Positions 17,201-25,579 of a DNA stretch of 64,000 bases are shown piece after piece. The position numbers and the translations under genes were made by a program. Under the pieces are notes generated by a model. It was not told where the DNA came from, did not search any database, and was given only the letters and a program-made list of their open reading frames with translations. The number at the start of each line of letters is the position of its first letter. Position 1 is the stretch's first letter. The stretch is taken from assembly GCF_035946055.1 (NCBI RefSeq), contig NZ_CP108364.1, positions 2,418,001-2,482,000 of the forward strand, written 5' to 3'. This DNA comes from Streptomyces sp. NBC_01341 (GTDB lineage Bacteria > Actinomycetota > Actinomycetes > Streptomycetales > Streptomycetaceae).

Positions 17201-18084
17201 AGGAGTCGGAGCGGCTGCGCGCCGAGACGGAGGCCGCGGCCGAGCAGGTGCGCGCGGACGCCCGCCAGGAGGCGGACCGGCTGCTCGACGAGGCGCGCGA
17301 GGCCGCGGCGAAGCGCCGTGCGGATGCCGCCGAACAGGCCGACCAGCTCATGGAGAAGGCGCAGGAGGAGGCGCTGCGGTCCGCCACCGAGGCCGAGGAG
17401 CAGGCCGACAGGATGGTCGGGGCGGCTCGCGACGAGGCCGTCAGGATCACCTCGGGTGCCACGGTCGAGGGGAACACCCTGGTCGAGCGGGCTCGTACGG
17501 ACGCGGACGAGCTGCTCGTCGGCGCGCGCCGTGACGCCACCGCGACCCGTGAGCGCGCGGAGGAGCTCAGGGCCCGGATCGAGAGCGAGATCGAGGAACT
17601 GCACGAGCGCGCCAGGCGCGAGACCTCGGAGCAGATGAAGACGGCCGGCGAGCGTGTCGACAAGCTCATGAAGGCCGCGACCGAGCAGCGCGAAGAGGCC
17701 GAGGCGAAGGCCAAGGAGCTGCTGAACGACGCGAATTCGGAGGCGAGCAAGGTCCGCATCGCCGCCGTGAAGCGCGCCGAGTCGCTGCTGAAGGAGGCCG
17801 AGACGAAGAAGGCCGAGCTGACCCGCGCGGCGGAGAAGCTGCACGCCGACGCCGAGGCCGAGGCTCAGCGCATGGTCGACGAGGGCCGACGGGAGCTGGA
17901 TCTGCTGGTCCGCAGACGGGAGGACATCAATACGGAGATCTCCCGTGTCCAGGACGTGCTCGAGGCGTTGGAATCTTTCGAGGCTCCGGGTGGGACGGGC
18001 AAGGCCGCAGGGGGTGGCGCCGGGGGCGTCAAGGCCGGTGCCTCGGTGGGCAACCGGTCGGGCGGCAAGGCATCGGACGGCTAG
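14290..18084 (+). CDS. scy: Scy, polarity-determining giant coiled-coil protein
   Basis: A 1264-residue protein that is coiled coil almost throughout, rich in Ala/Glu/Arg with repeated AEAERLR, EEADRIR and SEAAAEAER units. GTG 14290 (MRGYESQQSHRADDDHL) is chosen over the longer frame because GGAAGGA precedes it and the N-terminus matches the known Scy beginning. The head has HLSRFEAEMDRLKTDREKAV and LGYQVEVLRAKLHEAR; the C-terminus is a Gly/Ala-rich non-coiled tail (GGAGGVKAGASVGN). In S. coelicolor Scy, together with DivIVA and FilP, organises the hyphal tip polarisome. filP follows on the same strand. Confidence 0.95.
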   Translation: MRGYESQQSHRADDDHLSRFEAEMDRLKTDREKAVQHAEDLGYQVEVLRAKLHEARRNLATRPAHDGADIGYQAEQMLRNAQIQADQLRTDAERELREARAQTQRILQEHAEHQARLQAELHTEAVQRRQRLDQELAERRQTVESHVNENVAWAEQLRARTESQARRLLDESRAEAEQSLAAARAEAARLADETRRRVNSEAEAARTEAEGTLLRARRDAERLLDAASTQAQEATSHAEQLRSTAAAESDQTRQQTAELNRAAEQRMQEAETRLREARLEAEKVLAEAKEAAVKRLAGAESQNEQRTRTAKSEIARLVGEATKQAETLKEEAEQALTDARAQAERVVTEAAEKARTLAAEDAAAQLAKAARSAEEVLTKASEDARSTTRSAGEEADRIRREAEAEADRLRGEAAEQADQLKGAAKDDTKEYRAKTVELQEEARRLRGEAEQLRSEAVAEGERIRGEARREAVQQLEEGARTAEELLTKAKADAEERRTSAGTEAERVRTEAAERAATLRKQAEEALDRARAEAEKVRAEAEEQATALTAAAETAAEALREETERGVEARRAEAADELARLHTEAESRVAAAEEALGEARTEAERIRRETNEESERLRSEAAERLRTLQEQATTEAERLRIEAAADAAQSRAEGESVAVRLRSEAAAEAERLKTEAQETADRVRSEAAAAAERVGAEAAEALAAAQEESNRRRREAEETLGSARAEAEQERERAREQSEELLASARKRVEEAQAEAQRLVAEAESRASELVSAAEQTAQQVRDSVSGLQEQAEEEITGLRSAAEHSAERTRNEAQEEADRVRADAYAERERAAEDANRVRQVAHEESEAAKSLAERTVSEAITESEKLRSDTSEYSQRVRTEASDALASAEQDASRARADARADANRIRSEAAAQADRLMAEATSESERVRTEATEESARFVGEATDEAERLRAEAAQTVASAQEHAARTREESERLRAETEAAAEQVRADARQEADRLLDEAREAAAKRRADAAEQADQLMEKAQEEALRSATEAEEQADRMVGAARDEAVRITSGATVEGNTLVERARTDADELLVGARRDATATRERAEELRARIESEIEELHERARRETSEQMKTAGERVDKLMKAATEQREEAEAKAKELLNDANSEASKVRIAAVKRAESLLKEAETKKAELTRAAEKLHADAEAEAQRMVDEGRRELDLLVRRREDINTEISRVQDVLEALESFEAPGGTGKAAGGGAGGVKAGASVGNRSGGKASDG

Positions 18085-18190
18085 CCGTGGACGACTTTGC
18101 CGTGAACGTTCATCATTCGAGTGGCAAGCACTCCGGAGGTCAGCCACTCAAAAGGGGGTTCATTCTCCATACCAAAGCGGCATCTTCACG

Positions 18191-18217
18191 TTGACACGCC
18201 GCCCAGGCCCCTAGGAT
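18191..18217 (+). promoter_or_regulatory. Candidate filP promoter
   Basis: TTGACA (18191-18196) and TAGGAT (18212-18217) with a 15-bp spacer, 40 bp before the filP ATG. The spacer is shorter than the usual 17 bp, so the pairing is tentative. Confidence 0.4.
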
Positions 18218-18257
18218 TCCCTCTAACACCTCACCGGTCTCATTCGACAGGAACCCC

Positions 18258-19196
18258 ATGAGCGACCCTTCCTCCCCCTTCGGCTTCGAGCTCGTGCGAC
18301 GTGGATACGACCGCGGTCAGGTGGACGACCGCATTACCAAACTCGTCGCCGACCGTGACAGCGCCCTCGCCCGAATCACCTCGCTGGAAAAGCGCATCGA
18401 GGAGCTCCACCTCGAGACGCAGAACGCCCAGGCCCAGGTCAACGACGCCGAGCCGTCGTACGCCGGCCTCGGTGCCCGTGTCGAGAAGATCCTCCGCCTC
18501 GCCGAGGAGGAGGCGAAGGACCTGCGTGAGGAGGCCCGCCGAGCGGCCGAGCAGCACCGCGAGCTCGCCGAGTCGGCCGCCCAGCAGGTGCGCAACGACG
18601 CGGAGACCTTCGCCGCCGAGCGCAAGTCGAAGGCCGAGGACGAGGGCGTCCGCATCGTCGAGAAGGCCAAGGGCGAGGCGGGCACGCTGCGCACCGAGGC
18701 GCAGAGGGACGCGCAGCAGAAGCGTGAGGAGGCCGACGCGCTCTTCGAGGAGACGCGCGCCAAGGCCGCCCAGGCCGCCGCGGACTTCGAGACGAACCTC
18801 GCCAAGCGCCGCGAGCAGTCGGAGCGCGACCTCGCGTCCCGTCAGGCGAAGGCCGAAAAGCGTCTCGCCGAGATCGAGCACCGCGCCGAGCAGCTTCGTC
18901 TGGAGGCCGAGAAGCTCCGCACGGACGCCGAGCGCCGGGCCCGCCAGACGGTGGAGACCGCGCAGCGCCAGGCCGAGGACATCGTGGCCGACGCCAACGC
19001 CAAGGCCGACCGGATCCGCAGCGAGTCGGAGCGCGAGCTGGCGGCGCTCACCAACCGCCGCGACTCGATCAACGCCCAGCTGACCAACGTCCGCGAGATG
19101 CTGGCGACGCTGACGGGTGCCGCGGTCGCCGCCGCGGGCTCCCCGGCGGAGGACGAGCCCGCCACCCGCGGGGTCCCGGCCCAGCAGAGCCGCTGA
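18258..19196 (+). CDS. filP: FilP, intermediate filament-like coiled-coil protein
   Basis: A 312-residue protein starting MSDPSSPFGFELVRRGYDRG. The N-terminal FELVRRGYDRGQVDDRITKL resembles the DivIVA/Wag31-type conserved head. It is followed by a nearly continuous coiled coil (about 30-285, rich in EEARRAAEQHRELAES-like heptads) and a short Ala/Pro tail. FilP forms cytoplasmic filaments and networks behind the growing tip, interacts with DivIVA and Scy, and gives hyphae stiffness. Adjacency to scy (173-bp gap) is conserved in Streptomyces. It appears complete. Confidence 0.95.
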   Translation: MSDPSSPFGFELVRRGYDRGQVDDRITKLVADRDSALARITSLEKRIEELHLETQNAQAQVNDAEPSYAGLGARVEKILRLAEEEAKDLREEARRAAEQHRELAESAAQQVRNDAETFAAERKSKAEDEGVRIVEKAKGEAGTLRTEAQRDAQQKREEADALFEETRAKAAQAAADFETNLAKRREQSERDLASRQAKAEKRLAEIEHRAEQLRLEAEKLRTDAERRARQTVETAQRQAEDIVADANAKADRIRSESERELAALTNRRDSINAQLTNVREMLATLTGAAVAAAGSPAEDEPATRGVPAQQSR

Positions 19197-19271
19197 CGTC
19201 CCACGCACCTCAGCTGTACCTCTTGCGCGCCCGGTTCCGCCTTTGTGGTGGCGCCGGGCGCGCGGCCGTTC

Positions 19272-19277
19272 TAGCGT
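19272..19277 (+). promoter_or_regulatory. -10 hexamer of a leaderless ABC transporter transcript
   Basis: TAGCGT, 6 nt, then ATG at 19284. No ribosome binding site is present. Confidence 0.5.
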
Positions 19278-19283
19278 GAACGC

Positions 19284-20282
19284 ATGATCGAGCTGGACGG
19301 CCTCACCAAACGCTTCGGCAGCAAGGTTGCCGTTGACCATCTGTCATGCCGGGTCAAGCCGGGCATGGTGACGGGATTCCTCGGCCCGAACGGCGCCGGC
19401 AAGTCCACGACGATGCGGATGATGCTCGACCTCGACAACCCGACCAGCGGCACGGTACGCATCGACGGCAGGCACTACCGCGAGCTCCAGGAGCCGCTCA
19501 AGCACATCGGCGCGCTGCTGGACGCCAAGTCGATGCACGGCGGGCGCAGCGCGTACAACAACCTCCTGTGCCTCGCCCAGAGCAACCGTATCCCGACGAG
19601 CCGGGTCGCTCATGTGCTCGACACCGTCGGTCTGAGCGCGGTGGCGAAGAAGAAGTCCAAGGGCTTCTCGCTCGGTATGGGACAGCGGCTGGGAATCGCC
19701 GCGGCACTGCTCGGTGATCCCGAGATCCTGATGTTCGACGAACCCGTCAACGGCCTGGACCCGGAGGGTATTCACTGGATCAGGAACCTGATGAAGACCC
19801 TCGCGGCGGAAGGCCGGACGATCTTCGTCTCGTCGCACCTGATGAGTGAAATGGCCCTGACCGCAGACCACTTGATCGTCATCGGCCAGGGCAGGCTGCT
19901 CGCCGACACCTCGATGGCCGATTTCATCCGCGACAACTCCCGCAGCTTCGTGCGGATGCGCTCCCCCGAGCGGGAGCGGCTGCTCGACGTGCTGCACACG
20001 GAGGGCGTCGTCGTGGTCGAGTCCGGCAACGGCACGCTGGAGATCGACGGCGAGCCCCCCGAGCGGCTCGGTGAACTCGCGGCGCGGCACGGGATCGTGC
20101 TGCACGAGCTGAGTTCCCAGCAGGCTTCCCTGGAGGAGGCCTTCATGCAGATGACCGCCGGCTCCGTGGAGTACCACGCGCACTCCGACCGGGACGGCGT
20201 GCCGCCGGTGCCCGCGCCGGCGGGTCCGAACTGGGGCGAACAGTGGAACCAGCAGGCCGGCGACGGCACGAAGGGCGCGTGA
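19284..20282 (+). CDS. ABC transporter ATP-binding protein (pair 1)
   Basis: A 332-residue ABC-2 type ATPase. Walker A is GPNGAGKST, the signature is the unusual FSLGMGQRLGIAAALL (MGQR in place of SGGQ), Walker B is ILMFDEPVNGLDPEG and the switch His is in VSSHLMSEM. A C-terminal extension of about 40 residues (PPVPAPAGPNWGEQWNQQ) is likely disordered. It partners the permease at 20279, whose start overlaps by 4 nt. Substrate unknown. The whole pair is duplicated at 21244-23258. Confidence 0.93.
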   Translation: MIELDGLTKRFGSKVAVDHLSCRVKPGMVTGFLGPNGAGKSTTMRMMLDLDNPTSGTVRIDGRHYRELQEPLKHIGALLDAKSMHGGRSAYNNLLCLAQSNRIPTSRVAHVLDTVGLSAVAKKKSKGFSLGMGQRLGIAAALLGDPEILMFDEPVNGLDPEGIHWIRNLMKTLAAEGRTIFVSSHLMSEMALTADHLIVIGQGRLLADTSMADFIRDNSRSFVRMRSPERERLLDVLHTEGVVVVESGNGTLEIDGEPPERLGELAARHGIVLHELSSQQASLEEAFMQMTAGSVEYHAHSDRDGVPPVPAPAGPNWGEQWNQQAGDGTKGA

Positions 20283-21067
20283 CGGCGATGGCATCGGTAC
20301 CCGCGGTCCTGAACTCCGAATGGACCAAGATTCGGACGGTCTCCTCGACCACCTGGACGCTGATCTGCGCGTTCGCCGTCACCGTCGCGATCGGGGCGGC
20401 CCTCAGCGCCGTGCTGAACAGCCAGTTCGACGACCTCTCCGACGCCGAGCGCGCGACCTTCGACCCGACCTTCGTGGGCTTCTCCGGCCTGATCCTGGGC
20501 CAGTTGGCGATGGTCGTCTTCGGCGTCCTGGTGGTCGGCACGGAGTACAGCTCCGGCATGATCCGCACGTCGCTCGCGGCCGTGCCCCAGCGGGGCTCGT
20601 TCCTCTTCAGCAAGATCGCGGTGGCGGGTGTCCTCGCCACGCTGGTCGGCCTCGCCACGAGTTTCGTGACCTTCTTCTTCAGCCAGGCCCTGCTCGGCGA
20701 CCACAGCACCGACATCGGCGCGCCGAACGTCCTGCGTGCCGTATTCGGCGGCGGTCTCTACATGGGCCTGATCGCGGTCTTCTCCATGGGCGTGGCCACG
20801 ATGCTGCGCAGTTCCATGCTGTCGCTCGGCATCCTGATGCCGTTCTTCTTCCTCGTCTCGCAGATCCTCTCGGCGGTCCCCGGGGCCAAGAGCGTGGCCC
20901 GCTACTTCCCCGACCAGGCCGGCTCCGAGATCACCCAGGTCGTCCCGGACGCCATGAACAGCGACCCCGCGCCGTACGGACCGTGGGGCGGGCTCGGGAT
21001 CATGGTGTTGTGGGTGATCGCGGCGCTGGTGGGCGGCTTTCTCGTCCTGAAGAAGCGGGACGCCTGA
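20279..21067 (+). CDS. ABC-2 type transporter permease (pair 1)
   Basis: A 262-residue permease with about six hydrophobic segments. GTG 20279 overlaps the ATPase stop (GTGA); ATG 20288 (MASVPAVLNSEWTKIRT) is an alternative. The N-terminal LNSEWTKIRTVSSTTWTL, next to the first helix, and the VVGTEYSSGMIRTSLAAVP motif are typical of Streptomyces ABC-2 permeases. The C-terminus LVLKKRDA is the usual short cytoplasmic end. The shared SEWTKIR and EYSSGMIRT motifs identify 22389-23258 as its paralogue. Confidence 0.92.
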   Translation: MTAMASVPAVLNSEWTKIRTVSSTTWTLICAFAVTVAIGAALSAVLNSQFDDLSDAERATFDPTFVGFSGLILGQLAMVVFGVLVVGTEYSSGMIRTSLAAVPQRGSFLFSKIAVAGVLATLVGLATSFVTFFFSQALLGDHSTDIGAPNVLRAVFGGGLYMGLIAVFSMGVATMLRSSMLSLGILMPFFFLVSQILSAVPGAKSVARYFPDQAGSEITQVVPDAMNSDPAPYGPWGGLGIMVLWVIAALVGGFLVLKKRDA

Positions 21068-21243
21068 CCGGGAGCGGGCCGTCAACCGGGCGCAACGCGT
21101 CCGGCGGTCGAACGCGGTGTGCCGACGCCCCGCACAACGGCTTGGCCGGAACCATCGGGCGCTGGTTATCCTCCTAAGTCTTACGGGGGCGTGCGGCCGG
21201 CCGGCCTGGGCCCCGACGACAGATAAGTCGATGGGGCTGCAGA

Positions 21244-22392
21244 ATGATCGAGGCAGTCGGCCTGACGAAGCGCTACGGCGCGAAGACGGCCGTGCACAAC
21301 CTTTCCTTCCAGGTACGCCCGGGTGCCGTGACGGGGTTCCTCGGTCCCAACGGGTCGGGCAAGTCCACCACCATGCGCATGATGCTCGGCCTCGACCGGC
21401 CGACCTCGGGGCACGTGACGATCGGCGGGCACGCCTTCCGCAGCCTTCCCAACGCGCCGCGCCAGGTCGGGGCCCTGCTCGACGCCAAGGCGGTCCACGG
21501 AGGGCGCAGCGCCCGTAACCACCTCCTGAGCCTGGCCCAGCTGGCCGGTATCCCGGCGGCCCGGGTGGACGAGGTCCTGGGTGTCGTCGGGCTCCAGGAC
21601 GTCGCCGGGAAGCGCTCCAACGGCTTCTCGCTGGGCATGGGGCAGCGGCTCGGGATCGCCGCGGCACTGCTCGGGGATCCGCAGGTGCTCCTCTTCGACG
21701 AGCCGGTGAACGGGCTCGACCCCGAGGGCATCCTGTGGGTGCGCAACCTCATGAAGCGGCTGGCGTCGGAGGGGCGCACCGTCTTCGTCTCCAGTCACCT
21801 GATGAGCGAGATGGCACTCACCGCCGATCACCTGATCGTGATCGGGCGGGGGCAGCTGCTCTCCGACATGAGCGTCTCGGCCTTCATCTCGGCCAACTCC
21901 GCGGACTTCGCCCGGGTACGGGTCGCGTCGGACGGTCCCGAGGTCCGGGAGAAGCTGACGTCGTCCCTGGCGGAGGCGGGCGGCCGGGTGATGACCGAGC
22001 CGGACGGCGCCCTGCGCGTGATGGGGCTGCCGCTCCCCCGGATCAGCGATCTGGCCCACGAGTCGGACGTACGGCTGTGGGAGCTCTCGCCGCACCAGGC
22101 GTCGCTGGAGGAGGCGTACATGCGGATGACGCAGGGCGCCGTGGACTACCGCTCGACCGCGGACGCCAAGGCGGGGCTCCAGCCACCGCAGCCCGGCCAC
22201 GGATACGGGCAGCCGGGTTCCGGGGGGTACGCGCAGCCGGGGTACGCCCCCCAGCCCCCGCCCGAGGTCCCGGGGCAGGGCTGGTACGCCCCGCCCCCGC
22301 CGGGACAGAACCCGTACGCCGACGCACCCGCGGCCGCGCCCGCGGCCACCGCCGAACCGACCGAGCGCACGACCAGCGAGGACTCCCGATGA
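21244..22392 (+). CDS. ABC transporter ATP-binding protein (pair 2)
   Basis: A 382-residue paralogue of the ATPase at 19284, with Walker A GPNGSGKST, signature FSLGMGQRLG, Walker B LLFDEPVNGLDPEG and switch VSSHLMSEM. It has a long Pro/Gly/Tyr/Gln-rich tail (about 300-382, for example GYGQPGSGGYAQPGY) absent from pair 1. The permease encoded next begins with a similar Pro/Gln-rich segment, so the two disordered parts may interact. The start is ATG 21244 with GGGG upstream; a TATCCT hexamer at 21167-21172 may be its own -10. Confidence 0.92.
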   Translation: MIEAVGLTKRYGAKTAVHNLSFQVRPGAVTGFLGPNGSGKSTTMRMMLGLDRPTSGHVTIGGHAFRSLPNAPRQVGALLDAKAVHGGRSARNHLLSLAQLAGIPAARVDEVLGVVGLQDVAGKRSNGFSLGMGQRLGIAAALLGDPQVLLFDEPVNGLDPEGILWVRNLMKRLASEGRTVFVSSHLMSEMALTADHLIVIGRGQLLSDMSVSAFISANSADFARVRVASDGPEVREKLTSSLAEAGGRVMTEPDGALRVMGLPLPRISDLAHESDVRLWELSPHQASLEEAYMRMTQGAVDYRSTADAKAGLQPPQPGHGYGQPGSGGYAQPGYAPQPPPEVPGQGWYAPPPPGQNPYADAPAAAPAATAEPTERTTSEDSR

Positions 22393-23258
22393 CGACGCCG
22401 GCGACTCCGCCGCCCCCGCAGGCACACCAGTACCAGCACCCGCAGCAGGGCTGGGGCGGCCCGGCCGGGACGTACGCCTCACCGATCCCGGTGCGCACCC
22501 CGGGCCTGGGCGACGCGATCGCGTCCGAGTGGACGAAGATCCGCTCCGTGCGCTCCACGATGTGGACGCTCGGCGTGATGATCGTGCTGCTGGTCGGCAT
22601 CGGGCTGCTCACCGCGTTCGCCGTGAGTGTGTCGGACGCGGAGATGGAAGGGACGCCGATCCTCAGTCTCGGCTTCTTCGGTGTGCTGCTGGGCTCGATC
22701 TGTGTGATCACACTGGGCGTGCTCACCATCGCGTCCGAGTACGGCACGGGAATGATCCGTACGACCCTGACCGCGTGCCCGAGCAGGGCGCGGATGCTGA
22801 CGGCGAAGTCCGTCGTGTTCTTCCTGCTCGCCTTCACGATCACCACGGTGACCACCGGGATCGTGGGGATGCTGCAGACGGCCATGCTGGACGGGGTCAC
22901 GGCCGACGTCGGCTCCTGGGTGCGCGCCACCCTGGGTGTCGGCCTCTACGTCGCGACGCTCGGGCTGCTCGCCCTCGCCGTCGGCGCGCTCATCCGGCAC
23001 TCGGCGGGCGCGATCACGGTGATGATCGGGGTGGTGCTGCTCCCGCTCGTGCTGGCCATGTTCATGTTCGCGGATTCCCTGGCGGGCGTGCAGCAGGCTC
23101 TCTTCGAGTACTCCGTCCCCAGCCAGCTCGGCGCGATGTACGACGCGTCGGTGACCACGTCGGGGCCGAGCGGCTGGCAGCCGCTGTGGATCATCATCGG
23201 AGTGACCGCGGTGGTCATGGCCGGCGCCTTCGCCTCGCTGGACCGGCGGGACGTCTGA
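22389..23258 (+). CDS. ABC-2 type transporter permease (pair 2)
   Basis: A 289-residue permease whose ATG overlaps the ATPase stop (ATGA). Residues 1-35 are low-complexity (TPPPPQAHQYQHPQQGWGG), then SEWTKIRSVRSTMWTLGVM leads into about six transmembrane segments. TIASEYGTGMIRTTLTACP matches the pair 1 permease, and it ends FASLDRRDV. The tandem duplication of ATPase plus permease with divergent tails suggests two related exporters or one four-component complex. Substrate unknown. Confidence 0.92.
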   Translation: MTTPATPPPPQAHQYQHPQQGWGGPAGTYASPIPVRTPGLGDAIASEWTKIRSVRSTMWTLGVMIVLLVGIGLLTAFAVSVSDAEMEGTPILSLGFFGVLLGSICVITLGVLTIASEYGTGMIRTTLTACPSRARMLTAKSVVFFLLAFTITTVTTGIVGMLQTAMLDGVTADVGSWVRATLGVGLYVATLGLLALAVGALIRHSAGAITVMIGVVLLPLVLAMFMFADSLAGVQQALFEYSVPSQLGAMYDASVTTSGPSGWQPLWIIIGVTAVVMAGAFASLDRRDV

Positions 23259-23259
23259 C

Positions 23260-23589
23260 TCAGTAGCGCGGGGCGTTCCTGGACCGCTGCACCCTCGTGG
23301 TGCGGCGGTCCTTCGCGTTCCAGCAGGCCTTGTGCCAGTGCCTCCGGTCGTCGATGCCGCCGAATTCGGGCCAGGCCACCATGTGCGGGACCCCGGACGG
23401 GATCTCCTGGTCGCAGCCGGGGCAGCGGTAGCGCTTGCCCGCCGCGCTCGCGCCGCTCACGGGGCGCACCGACCATTCCTCGCCCTGCCAGCTCTCGGTC
23501 GCACCGCCGCTGCCGTACCGCTCCCCGGGCTCGCGTGCGTTTCCTTCGGGACTCTCGCCGCCTCGGGGGCGGTTGCGGCGCGGGGACAC
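23260..23589 (-). CDS. Small conserved protein with Cys/His cluster
   Basis: A 109-residue protein from GTG 23589 (VSPRRNRPRGGESPEG), preceded by GTGAGGTG. The first 45 residues are charged and probably disordered. The C-terminal half has CPGCDQEIPSGVPHMVAW followed by RRHWHKACW, that is Cys-x2-Cys ... His ... His-x-His-x2-Cys, a likely zinc-binding unit. Homologues in Streptomyces are annotated ATP/GTP-binding protein, but I see no P-loop. It is convergent with the ABC permease, with the stop codons almost abutting. Function unknown. Confidence 0.82.
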   Translation of the reverse strand: MSPRRNRPRGGESPEGNAREPGERYGSGGATESWQGEEWSVRPVSGASAAGKRYRCPGCDQEIPSGVPHMVAWPEFGGIDDRRHWHKACWNAKDRRTTRVQRSRNAPRY

Positions 23590-23802
23590 GGAACACCTCA
23601 CGTGACGGTACGGGCAGATTGTTCCCGTCCAGCCTAGAGCCATCGGCCACGGACCGGGTGCGGGTGAGGCGCCTGTGTGCCGGCGGGGCGGGTGGGTAAC
23701 CGGAAAATCGCAACAACTTCGGCGCGGACCGTGCCTTTGGCACGTGTCAGACGTTGTTGCCAGTGGGGGACAGCCGCGTCGGCCGTAAGGAGGCAAGAGG
23801 CG

Positions 23803-24834
23803 ATGCGCGTAGGAACGTTCGTACTGGCAGCACAGTTTCCGGGGCAGGGGCAGGGCGAGGCCCTGCACCGTGCAGTCCGGTCCGCGGAGGTCGCGGAGGA
23901 GTCCGGACTCGATTCCGTCTGGCTGGCAGAACATCATTTCGTGCCGTACGGGGTGTGCCCGTCCGCCACGACACTGGCCGCGCTGCTGCTCGGCCGCACC
24001 CGCAGGATCCGGGTGGGCACGGCCGTGAGCGTGCTCCCCAACCAGCACCCGGTGATGCTCGGTGAACAGGCGGCGCTGCTGCACCTGACCAGCGGCGGCC
24101 GCTTCACCCTCGGGGTGGGGCGCGGCGGCCCGTGGGTCGACCTGGAGGTGTTCGGAGGCGGCCTCGACGCGTACGAGCGCGGCTTCCCCGAGGCCCTGGG
24201 GCTGCTGCTCGACTGGCTGGACAAGCCCCGGGTGGCGGGCGGCGGGGAGCGGTTCGGCTTCCGTGAGGTGGCCGTGGTCCCCCGCGCCGACGAACTCCTC
24301 GGGGACGGTCCGCCGGGCCCCGAGGTGATCGTCGCGTGCACCTCGCCGAAAAGCGTGAAACTCGCCGCTGGAAAGGGTTTGCCGATGCTTCTCGGGATGC
24401 ATTGCGGCGACGAGGAAAAGGCGGACATGGTCACGCTGTGGCGTACGGCTGCCCGGGACGCGGGCCTGCCGCCGGAGGTCGTGGAGCGGGTGGAACACGT
24501 GTCCGCGGGGGTGGCACAGATCGCCGACCGTCCCGCAGACGCTGTGGAGACGCTCGTGAAGGCGATGCCGGGGTGGCTGCGCCAGGGGCTCGACGCCCAT
24601 GTGACGGTCGACGGCCGGCACCGGGTGATGCGTGACCCCGTCGCGTACACGGAGTTCCTGTGCGGGCTGCACCCCGTGGGGCCGCCCGGTTTCGCCGCCG
24701 ACCGCCTGGCGGCCACGGCGGAGCGCACGGGCATCACCCGCTTCGCCCTCATGGTGGAGGGCTCGGGCGACCTCGCGGCGACGGAGACCAATGTGCAGCG
24801 GCTGGGCACAGAGGTGCTGCCGTTGCTGAAGTGA
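23803..24834 (+). CDS. LLM-class (F420-type) oxidoreductase
   Basis: A 343-residue protein from ATG 23803 (MRVGTFVLAAQFPGQGQGEA), preceded by AAGGAGG. Luciferase-like TIM-barrel features include SVWLAEHHFVPYGVCPSATTLAALLLGRTRRIRVGTAV and the GRFTLGVGRGGPW loop. In mycelial actinobacteria this class usually depends on F420 and sometimes FMN; substrate unknown. The frame continues upstream without a start that has a ribosome site. It is divergent from the small zinc-binding-like gene and convergent with the SCO5389-family gene. Confidence 0.9.
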   Translation: MRVGTFVLAAQFPGQGQGEALHRAVRSAEVAEESGLDSVWLAEHHFVPYGVCPSATTLAALLLGRTRRIRVGTAVSVLPNQHPVMLGEQAALLHLTSGGRFTLGVGRGGPWVDLEVFGGGLDAYERGFPEALGLLLDWLDKPRVAGGGERFGFREVAVVPRADELLGDGPPGPEVIVACTSPKSVKLAAGKGLPMLLGMHCGDEEKADMVTLWRTAARDAGLPPEVVERVEHVSAGVAQIADRPADAVETLVKAMPGWLRQGLDAHVTVDGRHRVMRDPVAYTEFLCGLHPVGPPGFAADRLAATAERTGITRFALMVEGSGDLAATETNVQRLGTEVLPLLK

Positions 24835-24875
24835 CGGGTTCACGCTGGTTGTCCTGGTGGTGCGGTGGTGCGGAA

Positions 24876-24923
24876 GCTGCCGCTCCGGAGCCAGTTGCAC
24901 CTCCCGCGGCCCGAAGCGGCAGC
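24876..24923. terminator. Possible bidirectional terminator
   Basis: GCTGCCGCT (24876-24884) pairs with AGCGGCAGC (24915-24923) across a 30-nt loop in the convergent gap between the oxidoreductase and SCO5389-family genes. Confidence 0.4.
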
Positions 24924-24930
24924 GGAAACG

Positions 24931-25323
24931 TCAGCAGTCCCGCAGCTCGGGTGACTGGTTGAGCAACTGGCCCCTCACCGAGGTGAATCGGGCCAGACGC
25001 TCGTCGACCGAGGCGTCCAGCGGGAATACGGCTATGCGGTGGCAGTTCTGGAATGCCAGGCGCACCCCGAAGTGCCGCTGCAGCGCGCCGCGTATCGCAT
25101 CACTCGCGAGCGCACGCAGCAGCTGACCACGTGCCTGCTCGTCCGGCGGGGGCGTCTGGTTGTCGGCGAACTCTCCGCCGTCGACCTTCAGCTGTGCCAC
25201 CAGGGAGCTGATCATCTCCCATGCGTAGGGCAGGGAGGTCCGGACGCAGTCGACGAAGTCGGCTTCGTCGACCTCGCCTCGCTCGGCCTGTTCCAACAGC
25301 GCCGGTGAGACGTCGAGCGACAT
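24931..25323 (-). CDS. SCO5389-family protein
   Basis: A 130-residue protein starting MSLDVSPALLEQAERGEVDE, preceded by AGGAGAAC. It is mostly helical and soluble, with WEMISSLVAQLKVDGGEFAD, an Arg-rich middle and a C-terminus QLLNQSPELRDC. It belongs to a conserved actinomycete family named after S. coelicolor SCO5389, with no known function. Like there, it is divergent from nucS (256-bp shared upstream region), so a link to DNA repair is possible but not demonstrated. Confidence 0.85.
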   Translation of the reverse strand: MSLDVSPALLEQAERGEVDEADFVDCVRTSLPYAWEMISSLVAQLKVDGGEFADNQTPPPDEQARGQLLRALASDAIRGALQRHFGVRLAFQNCHRIAVFPLDASVDERLARFTSVRGQLLNQSPELRDC

Positions 25324-25579
25324 GTGTTCTCCTCTCGCGACCCCGACGGGTGGCCGGGGCCTTACGGGCAGGGCAGGGCGGCGACGCTGCGTACACAGGC
25401 GGCGACCTCCTGCTTCCACGGTAAGGGCGCAGTCCGGGCCGCACCAGGAGATTGGGAACACAACCGGCCAATAACGAACGGTCGCAAAGAGGGGCAAGCC
25501 CGATCGGCGCCCGTCGGGAGGTGCCGGGGCGGGGCCGGGAATCGCGTGGACCCCGCGTCTTCGAGTAGCGTTGCCGACC

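Noticed and set aside
13693..18147. A 1484-codon open frame on the strand opposite scy
   Set aside because: It mirrors the biased GAG/GCC codon composition of the coiled-coil gene, has no ribosome site or domain, and scy itself is well supported.
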